A stretch of DNA of 64,000 nucleotides, taken from NCBI GenBank assembly GCA_900708905.1, contig CAADRB010000019.1, positions 1,283,925 to 1,347,924 on the forward strand. Direction: 5' to 3'. Made by a program: the position numbers and the translations under genes. The stretch is from Hymenolepis diminuta (Eukaryota; Platyhelminthes; Cestoda; Cyclophyllidea; Hymenolepididae). Below are positions 44,101 to 55,268 of the stretch, piece after piece (position 1 is the stretch's first letter; every line of letters begins with the position of its first letter). The notes under the pieces were generated by a model, which saw only the letters and a list, made by a program, of their open reading frames with translations, searched no databases and was not told the origin of the DNA.

Positions 44101-47100
44101 ATATTCCATTTCTTTGTGAGCGTAATTTTGATTATGTCAACGCCCTATCATATCATTTTGGCTACCTCACCTCCCTGCAATCTCGGCTCTCTATCTATTT
44201 GAGCTAGTTATGTGGATTGTCTTACAAACAGATCATGTTGGTTCACGTTTTCGAATGCTGCTGGCTCCCGTCTAATGATATAATAATGAAATACGGTAGA
44301 TTAGTATGTGCATGTTTTTAAGTCGTGAACTTGAGAGACGGCTTCATCAGTAAATTTCAAATTATATTCAACTTTCCTTATTCAGTATTCATCTCAAATT
44401 TTTCTTTTTTCGTAAAGATTGAGGTTAATCATCAGTGTATTCTGATTGATTACTCTATTGGGTAATAGATAGACATGTCTCTTCATTTAGTATTCACATA
44501 AACAAGTCTAGATGGTCGTACCATTCTTGGTTATGTTTCAACGCAGTAACTTGTTTGATGATAGACAATCAAGTAATGAACCCCGTGTCTATCTTTATAA
44601 GAAGCTACAGGTCTAGATGGTCTTTACATAGTCTTAAAATTTAACGGACGTGTTTATGACAAGTAAAAATGGCTGAGAAAAGTATAATAGGCAGGTACTA
44701 GTGAAGTTTCTAGATCTCTTAGGCCAATCATATATGAGACATTTGTATTGTTGACTAAAAATAAGAAAGTCTAAGTAAATTATTTTACCCCCTCCATTGA
44801 CACGAATATAATTAACAGTGTTCACTATAACCTCAACGCCAAATAGGTAATTTATAGTAACTCCAAATCGAAGACGCGAGTTTTCAATTCACGATCGTAC
44901 TTATGATTATAATCTTACTTTATTTGATGTCTTGACTCTCTAATGTGGCATAAAGATTAATATCTGTGACACGCGCACCGCTTTTAGTAATTTCCACTTA
45001 AGAGATTTTTATTGGTGGCCGTGGTAACGCCACTGAATAGGGTGTGGCTAAGAAAACAGATATACTTCGAAGACGCTAGGTTATCTTTTGTATCCACAAA
45101 TATTTTTACTAGGAATCCAATGAAGCAGCCAACGAGAAACCTACTCAAGAACAACACCAACCCGCATCACCAAACCCTTCAAACCTTCAATCAGAGGAGG
45201 AAAGAAAAGCGAAGGTGCCAGCTGCAGATGATAAATACGGCAAATCGAAGAAACAGAAGGAGAAGGTCAAGAAGGACCATAAATCACCGGCAAAATCCCT
45301 CAAAAAACCGGTATATTGTGTGTGCGCACATGCCTCTATCTCTCACCTCACCCACTCGGCGAGCATTAGTCGCTGATTTAATATTAATAGTAGTGTAGTG
45401 CTGTGTCACTGGCTTGTCATCTCTCTCCTTTTAATCCACTTTAATTTACTCTACTAACCCGGTTCTTACTCTCGCATGGGTGTTTTGTCTTGTCTCATTC
45501 AGTTAGCACCACTCGGCCACAGTACGCTGTCTATGGTTTTATTTTTCTCTAGGCTAAACCCCGAGTCGTTACTTTCCGATGTGACACAAAGGCAGCTGCT
45601 CTAGCACTCTGGAAGTGGACGGTTGATCGTCAAAGCTTCTTCACGTAAGTGTAATGAACGATTTCTACATGTGTGTGATATCATGCATGATAACTGTAAT
45701 GGCTGTTCGCACAAAGTCGCCTCATTCATTTTGTGCCCGTGTGTTTATAATTGGCTATGTATATTTTATTTACCGCGGTGATTCGCTAATGAAGTCTTTG
45801 CTTCTTTCTCTCGCAGCTGGGAATTTTTGTGTATAGAGAGGCAACGGTGGGAAGTTCGCATTAGAGATGTGCTTTTTTCTGATCTATGTTTTGCCTCGAA
45901 CATTGATATTTTGGTCTTTTTCAGTTGATTCTCAAGGAAGCACTAATTTTCCATGTCTTCACAATCGTGAGACCATTTTGAGAAGAGTTGATCTTAATAG
46001 GAAGTAGTCTATCTGATCATCTAAAGCCTGTCTTTGTATTTAGGTGAGATAAATATGAAGATTTTCTGGTATTGACACTGTAGTCAACCAAATAACTTAC
46101 TCAGATTTAGGTTCTAATCGGAGATAGTAAAAATAGCCTCAAGAAATTTGTGTATCATGGTATAAAGTGCATGAAACTCGGAAACTTTATGCTTCAAGGA
46201 GTTCCTTAAGGTTAGGCAAGCAAAGGATGAGGAAGACAGGGAAAATGTGAAAGAACGCCCTAAAATTTTCACACATATTTTAGAAAACTTGTGATCCAGC
46301 TTTTGTGATCGCTAGTCAACCTTAACTTCTGTCAATTCAGAAGTCACGGAAGTGATGCCCATCCATAATAGTAATAATGACGGAGAAATGCGGGTCTCTT
46401 GTAAGAGTGGCTCCGTTATAAATTCTTGCTATCCTAGTGAAGTGTTCCTAACTTCTCTTCATGGGGTTGGGGAATTTATGATGCACGAAGTTGAGTAAAA
46501 ACGGCAATAAAGCGTATTTTCACATGACAATTAGGGCAATGGGGACACGGGTCAATGCTTAGTTTTATGCTATAATCATGATTTTAGCGATATTGATTAA
46601 TATCGCTTTTGCTTTTTACTTAATATCCTAATTTTGAATTCGTAGAGTTTTGTTGGAGGCTCGATTGTCTAGAATTTCACTAGATGGTGAAATGTAATGT
46701 TAGACTACTTAATTCCCAAGACGTGTATGTTTGCAGTAGCTTCTATACTTTTTATTTCCTGCCAAAATTTTAAGACCTGTAGTTTCCAAGTTCTAATTCA
46801 TGGAGGGCGCTTTCTAAAACCTCACATAGTGAAGACGGAGCTTGCTTTATTATATGTTATTTACTTTACCTTTCAGATTGAAACAAGCCAGCGAAGCTAA
46901 GACTACAAAATCTGCCCACGGTTTATTCCGCAGAAGCCACTCCTACCGATTTATGTGAGTCGTATTTCACCTTACCATTCTACTAAATAATCAATAACAT
47001 CGATTGATTTATCTCTTACATTGTTTTAGTGGTAAATCCCAAATGGAGCTGAAATCGATTGCCAATTCCTCTGAATCACTTCCTCAACCCTCCTTTATGA

Positions 47101-50100
47101 GGTAAGTTTTGGTTATTAAAGCGCCGGTGACTGACTAATTTCTTTTACACTAAATTGTGTGTTTTGTGGTCTATGTGTAAGACACTTTGAAACTTTCAAG
47201 GTCTGGCTGTGTATGTAAATGAAGTTCAGATTCATGTAATTAACAATGCAGTTTTAGGGCACGTTTTATTTGTGGGTTAAATCCATTGGTCTTAGCTTTG
47301 AGAATTTCAGGCTGATTTTACCAATTGACCCATTTACATATGAGACTATCGAATTACAAGTGTTTCACTCTTTGTTTCTTTGTAGGGTCTCTAGCCTGAG
47401 ACGTCCAAAGAGCCATGAGGGTGAATTTGATCAATTCTCTGCAAGAGCTACTCTTCCTGCTCGAATCCGCACGGCTGAAAATGGGTCTTATTCTATGAGC
47501 GATCCCGTGAAACGACGTAAGATTTCTTCTCGTTAATATTTTCAATCTTTAAAAGAACATATTTAGTCTAAAACGGGCTGTTTATCCGCTAAGTCAGAGG
47601 TCACGATATCGATACTCATTAATACACATTGAGTAATGTTATGGCCAATCGCATTGATAAATTTAGGTCAACCAAAGGAGTGGTAAAATGCGAGTTTCTT
47701 ATAAGACCGACTCTAAGATATCCCTACTCAAATCAGGTGTTGTTAACACTTCCATTAATGAATAATTTATGTGATTATGTCATAATCATCACATATTACT
47801 AAAATTAAGAAAATATGGCTATGGGAAACAGACAGATTTGTGAGATATTAAATTAGAAATGGGGTGAAGTTTTCCTTAATAACCAAAACTAGTAGTTAGA
47901 GCGGGATTTCATTGGAATGGTGATTTATTGATCTTGGTTCATTGTACGGCCTCATAAATCGGGGTTTTATCTTTGGTGGCCTTGATCTAATTAAAGCTGT
48001 CATCTGCTAAATCGGCCTAACACTTGATGTAGTCAGTATCCTGGATAACTGACTGAAATCCACATGGGTAACTGAGATTTGATTAATGTTTGAGGAGCAT
48101 CGAGTCTATATAGTATAGTTATTATTATCCTCTGTCAAAACATATGATGGCTTTGTCTAAAAATATCCCAAATCATCAGATTTTGTCTAAAAGCGGGTAT
48201 GAGATAAAGGAGACTAGTCGCATATTTGCCGGTTTTAGCATCAATAATTCCAACAACAGAATACAAAGTGGAAACTACAATACCAACTGAGTCTTGTTAG
48301 TTGCTTTTATACGTGTGTTACCCTCAAGGTATCTCCCTGCAGCGCTTTGCATGCCACAATAAAATCGCGCTTACCGTCCTAAGCTCTCCTTTAAAACAAA
48401 ATATTACCATAATCCTACTGTTTTACTCTTCTTTCTAGCTAATGATTCAAGTAAGATAGAGAACCTATCGTGATTTGAGTTGGAGTAATCTAATGCCAGC
48501 CAAAAATCATCCCCTTACTCCTAACGTTTTACGCCACTTTTGATTATAATAACACAGAGTGAGATTTCTATAATAGACTGAATTAATTTTGTGGTTTCCT
48601 TTTCTTTTAGCTGCAATTCCAACCACAAATGCGGAAAATGCTGCGACTCCAGTATCTACCGGGTATGTTCATATTTTCACTTTGTTGTACAACATTTGTA
48701 TGCAATATCTGGGTTATACATATATATCCTGGGTCGATAAATTCTTCAAGCATGCTATATCGTGGATGTGCCTTATTACTGCCCCTAGGTCAAGTGTCGT
48801 ATCTTTGCTGAGCTCGCTAATGAATTCGTAAGTTGTTGTCTCCTAATCTGTATTCATCCCACCGCTCCTGCATGGTATTTCATCTCGAAAAAGCATGCAA
48901 GCATCCGTTTTCATGGACTTGACTTTCCCTCCATTTTGAGTTATTAGTTAGCTTATGCATACGGGTCAATGTAACAGAGAGACTTAGTAAGGAGACAGAA
49001 TGGAAACTTGGTACGCACCAACTAGCTAGCGGCAAAGGCAGTGAAAAAAGCCGTCTCAAGTTGCCTCTACCCTCTACACGAGAACCAATTGGCGGAGCCC
49101 ACGTGGTGATAAAAGGCGCACTGGGATTGGTTGAAGGGCTCGTAAAGTAATCAATGCTCTCGCTCTCCCAAAAGCGCACGTTTTGCCTTGCTGGGCTCGC
49201 GCGCCTAGCTGTCTTCACATGTTCGGTGGTATCACCCATTAGTGCGGTAGTGCTGCCTGCCTATTCGCGCATGCGGAAAAAGGTAATCTTGGCGTGCGCG
49301 TAGATATGAAATTGAAAAAAAGCAAGCACGATTAAGCATCACTACGCTTCTGTATTTATAGTCAGTATCCGACAAGGCCAAATTGTTTCCATGACACCGC
49401 TCAGATTCCAGATTTTCTTTACATTTCTTTTGAGTTTAAAGGGCTTGCTAAGGCCTATTTGCGCAGGAATTGTTTTACCAGTTGACATGAAATAGAAGTG
49501 GTGTCTTTGTCGAAGAAATCAACTGGGTTATTTACCATTAAAGATATTTTGATAGTGAAATATTTAGTAATCGGTTTAAATGGTAATTTTCTTATCTTAT
49601 ACTCAAACTTATCTGAATGCAGCGTTGTTAGAATTTGAGCATCGTACTTTCTCTCATCTTCTTTGTAACAAAGGCCTCAGAGAGAATACATCTTGATATA
49701 TTGTACCAATTTCAATTGTTCAAATAGATAAAAGAGGCAGTGAGAAGTTAGTAATACACAGGTCGCCGCGTCTCAAAGACAGAATAAACCTTATTGTTTG
49801 TATAAGCTTTCCCTTTAAAGCTTAAGAACTCGATTCTACGGATTAGACTAAATACAGCTTAGATTAGGTCAGAAAAAATTTCATGTTTCTTGAATAAATT
49901 TCATTGTAGCAAAAGTAATAAAAATTGCACCGTAGTGACATGTTGTTTAATTATAACCGTCTATTCATTTTTTACCGTATCTCCACTTACTAAATGGCAG
50001 AATTCAAGCGTCTGTTTATTTCCTGCCTGAACTACCAAGCCTCTACTCGTAGCATAATGACAATCGATTTAAGTAGTATTTGATCGCATGATATCAATGG

Positions 50101-50921
50101 CTACCCCTCTCTCCACTTAGATTAAATGTTCATTGTGTTCTGTTTTTTGTTTGTCTACAGAGTTATGAATATTGCCAATGATCTACGCACAGCTCCAGGG
50201 TTGGAGGTCAGTGCACCGATCAATGAAAGTGTTGTGAGTGATCCAGTCACTGTTGTTCCGGTTTCTGTAAATCCCATAGCCGCTGCTCCTGTTGCAAGCG
50301 CCACTCCGCAATCAACAGATGTTGATGAGGTAAGTGATTTCAAATTTCCCATTCCTACACCGTCACTCCCTCATTCCTATTTCACACAGCTCATGATTCA
50401 TCAGATAGGTTCCAAGTTTCTCACGAATATATAGAACTGTTACGTAGGCTATACCGATAACTTCCCATTTGTATACATTTTAGGTGCGCCAGCGAACCAA
50501 CCATACCAATAAACTCGCAGTCAGAGATTCAGAATGTCTTCGCGCGGTGAATGAAATCGATCAAGTTATTGATAATGTTCAAGGTTCCAATGGCAGAACA
50601 ACAAAGACACTACCGAATGGCGAAGTCTCCTCTCATGAAATCAGGCCCACTACAAGCCGTGGACATGCAACTAGAATCACTCAATCGGAATCCATCTATT
50701 CCAGTTCGCTGATTATTGCACTAGAGGCCGCTGCTTTGATCGGAGTAGCCTGTATTACCGTTATGATTGCTGCTCTTGAAACAAGTCAAGGAGGTTCAGG
50801 TCGACAGAGTAACTCCTGGACTGAATTGGCTATGAACCTCCGTGGACATCCTATTGTCGCCTCATTCAATGAGTATATCTACTCACCTCTTCGCGGATTT
50901 TTCATCGACAGAGGCCACTAA
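41124..50921 (+). CDS. FERM-domain protein with C-terminal TM segment, 16 exons, 757 aa
   Basis: Exons: 41124-41309, 41348-41455, 41494-41618, 41757-41854, 41939-42095, 42178-42265, 42305-42516, 43801-43870, 45113-45310, 45553-45644, 46877-46954, 47030-47101, 47386-47516, 48611-48662, 50161-50329, 50484-50921. All junctions are GT-AG and phase is kept (2274 nt). After a Ser/Lys-rich N-terminus, FERM F1 starts near residue 44 (VPYKIRLLD, then GLRYMDKNNQRQWLD). F2 includes FRVKHYPGNP and LYLQIRRDLVQGRLLCPLNE. F3 includes GVDPFPVK, VYLGLRHTGLTTYVG, WNSIERLACDGKDFIVY and FRCDTKAAALALWKW. A FERM-adjacent-like segment (GLFRRSHSYRFIGKSQ), a low-complexity Val/Pro/Ala region, one hydrophobic helix (about 685-711) and a 46-residue tail follow. 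FERM proteins link membrane proteins to the cortical cytoskeleton. The membrane segment and order suggest FRMD3/FRMD5-like, from memory. Exon 9 inserts 66 charged residues inside F3. Human FRMD3/5 are nearer 570-600 aa. Confidence 0.9.
42977..43030 (+). CDS. Candidate 54-nt cassette exon of the FERM gene
   Basis: TTTTATTATTAG precedes 42977 and GTAAGACC follows 43030. The exon is 54 nt and sits in the 1.28-kb intron between exons 7 and 8. Its phase fits both neighbours: TG|C starts it and TG|G ends it, adding KSGSQLYIGPKYTQNYSW with no stop. The canonical F3 alignment is complete without it, so it would be an optional 18-residue insertion. Confidence 0.55.
46385..46428 (+). repeat. Dispersed repeat fragment, copy 1
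   Basis: AAATGCGGGTCTCTTGTAAG and the bases after it align with 47684-47722, with scattered transitions. Lies in FERM-gene intron 10. Family unknown. Confidence 0.35.
47517..47537 (+). other. In-frame read-through past the exon 13 donor to a stop
   Basis: If the donor GTAAGA at 47517 is not used, the frame continues for six codons (RKISSR, sharing its first nucleotide with exon 13) and reaches TAA at 47535-47537. The product would end SDPVKRRKISSR, about 544 aa, without the hydrophobic segment. Whether this transcript exists is unknown. Confidence 0.35.
47684..47722 (+). repeat. Dispersed repeat fragment, copy 2
   Basis: AAATGCGAGTTTCTTATAAG and the following bases match copy 1 at 46385 over about 27-30 nt with mostly transition differences. 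Lies in FERM-gene intron 13. Confidence 0.35.
48789..48827 (+). CDS. Candidate 39-nt cassette exon of the FERM gene
   Basis: Preceded by TTACTGCCCCTAG and followed by GTAAGTTG. The 39 nt add 13 codons (SSVVSLLSSLMNS) between exons 14 and 15 in the correct phase with no stop. The acceptor's pyrimidine tract is short. It could be a real optional exon or chance. Confidence 0.4.
48990..49330 (+). promoter_or_regulatory. GC/CpG-rich promoter-like island inside the FERM gene
   Basis: This part of intron 14 stands out from its AT-rich surroundings. It has CCAAT (49085-49089), an E-box CACGTG (49100-49105), an inverted CCAAT (ATTGG, 49126-49130) and many CpG and GCGCGC steps up to about 49310. A downstream GGAAAAAGGTAATC (about 49274-49287) could act as a first-exon donor. 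It may be an internal promoter for a short C-terminal transcript; exon 15 carries an in-frame ATG (VMN) near its start. A 119-codon open frame on the minus strand here is probably a by-product of composition. Confidence 0.35.
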
Positions 50922-51009
50922 GTAGCCAACCCTCCCCTCATCCCTGTTTCTAATCCCAGTTCTTTTTGACCTTGTGTGTGTCTGTGAACGTTGCGTGTAT
51001 TCTCCCCCC

Positions 51010-51014
51010 NNNNN
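51010..51014. other. Five-base assembly gap (N) in a C run
   Basis: NNNNN flanked by CCCCCC and CCCC, about 90 nt past the FERM stop codon. Probably an unresolved poly-C tract in the 3' UTR. Confidence 0.9.
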
Positions 51015-51536
51015 CCCCTGTTTTTTTCCATCAATTCCACAATTAATCTACTACCGTCTATTGGTATCTATTTCATTTACCACAACTTCTTTTTGCCTTT
51101 ATCACGTTCGCGCTCTCGTTATTTTGCTGGTCCCGTTCTGTCTCACATTCATTTTGTAATTTTATTTCTAGTTCTTGTTTCTCTCCTCATTCCTTCTCAC
51201 ACTCACCAGAGATACGGCTATAATGACGGCAGCTGTTATCTCTGTCACGCACTCTCTTATCAACATACGCAAAAGCGCCATTTCAACAGACAGTGATTAT
51301 TAAACTCTTCTGATGATATAATAATACCATTGTTACTTCTATTGTAAAAGTGCTTGCAGTATTTTCTCTGCGGGAGTGGTTAGTTTTACGATATTCGTAT
51401 GTATGCGTGAATGTATCTTCGTATATAAACTTTTCTTAATATAACTTGCTCTGGTGATTGATTAATGCTATTACAAGCACCTGTTGTGACCACTTTTTTT
51501 GCGAGATATGCTCGATTGCAATTTTTTCGGATAAGT

Positions 51537-51542
51537 AATAAA
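51537..51542 (+). promoter_or_regulatory. Possible FERM-gene polyadenylation signal
   Basis: AATAAA about 615 nt after the stop codon. Others may be used; confidence is low in AT-rich sequence. Confidence 0.25.
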
Positions 51543-54221
51543 TGAACAAAATTTTAAACATTTCTTTTGTTTCTGATGATAGTGAGTCTTGATTGATATA
51601 TGTATATGTTAGTTGCTTTTATATATACCCGTACTCTTGTGCGCTGGTGATGTAAAATAGCTTACTTGCTTGTCGTGTCAGATTATTAGATTTCAGGATA
51701 TGCCGTTACAAATTCAGTGTTTTACTAGGTAGATTGATCTTATGGAATGATAAATCTTTATTTGAGGATTCGTGGATGCGTTGAATTAGATCTTGATGGA
51801 TCTATTTTCAAAGATTCATGTTTTTATTAATCGCACAAAATAGTTCTCGGTAAAATTTTTATTTAATCGTTTGGACGCGTCCTTGACATTTTGCATGAAC
51901 TTGAAGGATTCCCAAAAAATTGTTAATTTCTGGGCAAATGTTTGTTTTACTAATTTTGATAAAAAAAATAATGTTTACGTTTTCGCGTTTGCTTGAACTG
52001 TTTTCAGTGATCTCAGTTGAAGAATATTGATTGGCGATTTGTACTTTCTTCTGTCGGTTTTGCATGTAAAATCTAACGATCCGTCGGTTACAAGATTGGT
52101 ACAGACGCTCGATTCTTACGCTCTCACTCGTTCCTCATCCTATTCTGCCATCTCACTTTTTTCATTTTCTCTCTCGTGTGCTCTCCCCACTTAATAATTG
52201 CTGCTTAATAAATTCTGCTTTACTCTCGACTCAGTCTTCTGGGTCACTGGAACTGTGGTTGTCTGCTGTTAGCCAATAACTCGACTTCAACAAATTAGTG
52301 ACACTGAAAACGATTTGTGAATGTTTGAAAGTTGAATATGATATACTTTGGTTGATCCCACTAAACTATACTGAGATTGTATTTATCACCAACAATTTCT
52401 TACTGAATTGGACAATCAGGTTTGCTACATAGGATAAGGCTTATTTGTATTCAATCGACGACTAGTTTTGATATCATAACACCGATCGATCATCGATTAC
52501 TACTGATCGAAAATTCAAATTCCAGTAATCAGAAATCATTGTGGGTTTTTAAATGAAGAAATCTGGTTATCCTATATAGCTATCAAAATAATGGTAATGA
52601 CTGACCAGTAAGTTTAAAGCTTTAAAAAATTTTGATTTATTCCATTGTATTATTGGAACTATCGTCAAGCTTCGATAAATATCGGCAATACGTTTTTCGA
52701 ATAGAAATAGCTGTGAATACTGTTCAAAGAAAAGTGAAAGTGGTCCGTTTAACGTGTTTGAGGGCATTCAAAAGGAACCATTTGATACAATTATCCCTAA
52801 CAACTGCTGATAGGGGTTTCCTGCATATATCAGATTGATTTTAAACCACTGTAAAATTTACATGTTTTGTAAAACTACAGAGACATGAAACTTGTTTTAA
52901 CATGCTGGTATTTTAAAGTAAATCTCCACTTATTATGCAAGTGCTGACAAAATTCAGGGCTATCCTGTTCCCGGGACGTGAATCACCAGACGAACTTCAA
53001 AGGCCGCGACAATATTCCGACATGATATATCACAGAGCAAATTGCGCAAGTCCTTTTATTGTGGAAAATGACTAGAAGCAATCATTATCAATAGCGTTTC
53101 TCATGGAATGCTAAACCAAAGCTAATGGCTAAGGTGATGTTGCAATATCTTGGCTGGTATGACTACGCACCCTCGCTCCGAGAACGTAGTTGGCAGTTGC
53201 GTCACACTTATCATGAGAAAGCTAGATCTTATTAATCACCAACCTAAGACGGAGTAAATTTGCTAAGGCTACAGCGACTGGATAAATTTAATGTAAAGGG
53301 GAGAGAAGTCTGAAATGTGTCAAAGGAGGACAAATTAATAGCCAGCTTGAGGTAAGAGGAATGAGATTCATATTCAAAACAAAATAAATCTTAATATACA
53401 GTGTACTGGAATAGGGAGGTAAGCGAATTAAAAAGGCAATTAATCTGAGGGAGGGGGAAGGTCACTACACACCCTAATGAAACGTCAAAGTAGCATGACT
53501 AGATCAGAATATTCAGTTTCCCCAGGCACGATAAAATTTATCAGAATAAAAGGATGCCATGACGTTTGGGTGCTCTTTGTTTGACTAACAGCTGAAGGAA
53601 CATTTATCAATAAAATATTATTACTCCGCCATAGATGACATATGTTCATTTGAGTTGCCGCTGCTAAGGTTACATTAGGGATCTTTAAAGAACATGGTTA
53701 GTTATTCCAGCCCTCCCGGCGTTATGATGAACGGAAAACAATACTCTATTGTTTTAGAGAGGCTTCAATTCCGGTAAAATAAAAGGGAAATTGGTTTTGA
53801 CGGCGTAGTTTCTGAGTGAGCGTTGAAATGGCCTTTAACCTTAGCGATCGCTTCGGTTCTAGCGACCAGTCCAGAAGTCCGACTAATTCCCTCTTAATAG
53901 TTATACGGAGCTTCGGAATTGGGTATGAATACCTGAAAAGGGTTGAAATCAAACGCAGATCCCCTCAGCCGATATCTTGAGCACCAGTCTTGAGTTCCAT
54001 TTGCAGCTGTCATGTACTCATAAAAATTTATGAATTAGCTGCAGATTATGGAAACTGTAGACCTGCAGATTAGCTAGACTATGCTTTACTTCGTCCCTCC
54101 AAAAGTGTAACTTCATCCTTATTTTCTTTCATTTCTAGTTTGGAACTTTGTTAGGTTATTTTCCAAATTAAACAGACCGTTTTGAACTGTTTTGTTTCCA
54201 ATGTGACATGACGATCCTCCA
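51543..54221. other. Intergenic, no gene recognised
   Basis: Only short open frames without family resemblance. Composition is a little richer in GC near 52950-53250 and 53700-53990, but no domain could be read there. Confidence 0.45.
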
Positions 54222-54493
54222 TGTTTAGTATCGAATTGCTAAAAGTCAAGGTGAAAATATAATTATGAATAACTATTAAATATTTTCTCTTGGTGAATTT
54301 GATATTTTATTTTATGTTTTCTTTGCATTACTATTGAAGATAACGCTTCTCCCTTAAGTTGTTTATATGAACTGTTATGAATTATGTCATACTGCACATA
54401 GTCCGAGTCGAAATTTAGTAAGTTTTCGTCATGGCAACGAGAACTTGTGTTTTCATTCTTCCTGGCTGGAATGTCGGCTTTTTGATCGTAAAA
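54222..54493 (+). repeat. Solo LTR of the gypsy family found at 1-3 kb
   Basis: About 272 bp beginning TGTTTAGTATCG aligns end to end with the LTR at 2741-3018. Shared blocks include ATATAATTATGAATAACTAT versus ATATAATCATAAATAATTAT, and AAGTTTTCGTC versus AAGTTTTCGCTG. The ends also match: TTCTTCCTGGCTGGAATGTC then GGCTTTTTGATCGT, versus TTCTTCTGGTTGGGATACC then GGCTTGACGATCGT. No gag or pol adjoins it, so it is a solo LTR, presumably left by LTR-LTR recombination. Confidence 0.65.
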
Positions 54494-55219
54494 TATGATC
54501 ATTTCCGGTCTTGAAATTATCTTTGTTTCTGTGTGAAATGCCGAGCACTTGAACTAATACTTTTGAGCTATCTTGGCACCTAAATTTTCCCGGTTATTGA
54601 TTTATGATTGATTGGCTAAATAGTAACGATAACAATTTGACGAAAAGAATAATGATTTTCTGCATATTCAAAGATAAGGAGGTAAGTTTGTCTTCACCAT
54701 TCAGTGTTACTAATATATAAAAATGAATCGAATCACTGGAACAGAATGAGTGTTTATAGAAACGATCACTGACGTTTCAAATTAGGGACAGTTTGCGGAG
54801 GCGTCAAGCCATTTATTTAATTCATGCATGCATGAACCCCTTTTCTTCAACTTGAGAAGGAAATAAAGCATAGGTAAAATTAGACAATGGAAGTATATGA
54901 ATTGTAAAGAAAGAAATTGTTAGCTTATTAATAAATCAACCTCCAGGCTTGACATTTTATTATTAACACGACTTATGTCAGTAGAAATACTTTTGAATCC
55001 TTACTGAAGTTTCGTTCACACGAAGATTTTGGTTGTACTTCGCTTCGAATTTTTGGTGACACATACGGTTTATAGGACGAAGATTTTCAACATCTGAAGT
55101 TGCATGATGTCTTGGTAATCACATTAAAGATTATGGTAAATTCATTTTCCCAGATACATATCCTAGGGTGTGGCTGTCTGAAATCAAAAAATTAACCGAA
55201 GTGATTAAAATAAAAACAG

Positions 55220-55268
55220 TAAGCACGTTCCTCAAGTCTGAGGTGACAAGATCGAATTCTGTTGCGAT
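55220..55268 (+). repeat. Degenerate tRNA-like / SINE fragment
   Basis: AGCACGTTCCTCAAGTC then GAGGTGACAAGATCGAATTC, where GATCGAATTC is B-box-like. It resembles the 3' half of the tRNA-like relics at 21572 and 39902. No A-box half is evident. Confidence 0.3.

Noticed and set aside
48880..49239. 119-codon open frame on the minus strand in FERM intron 14
   Set aside because: It has no recognisable domain and its length is explained by the GC-rich composition of the patch.
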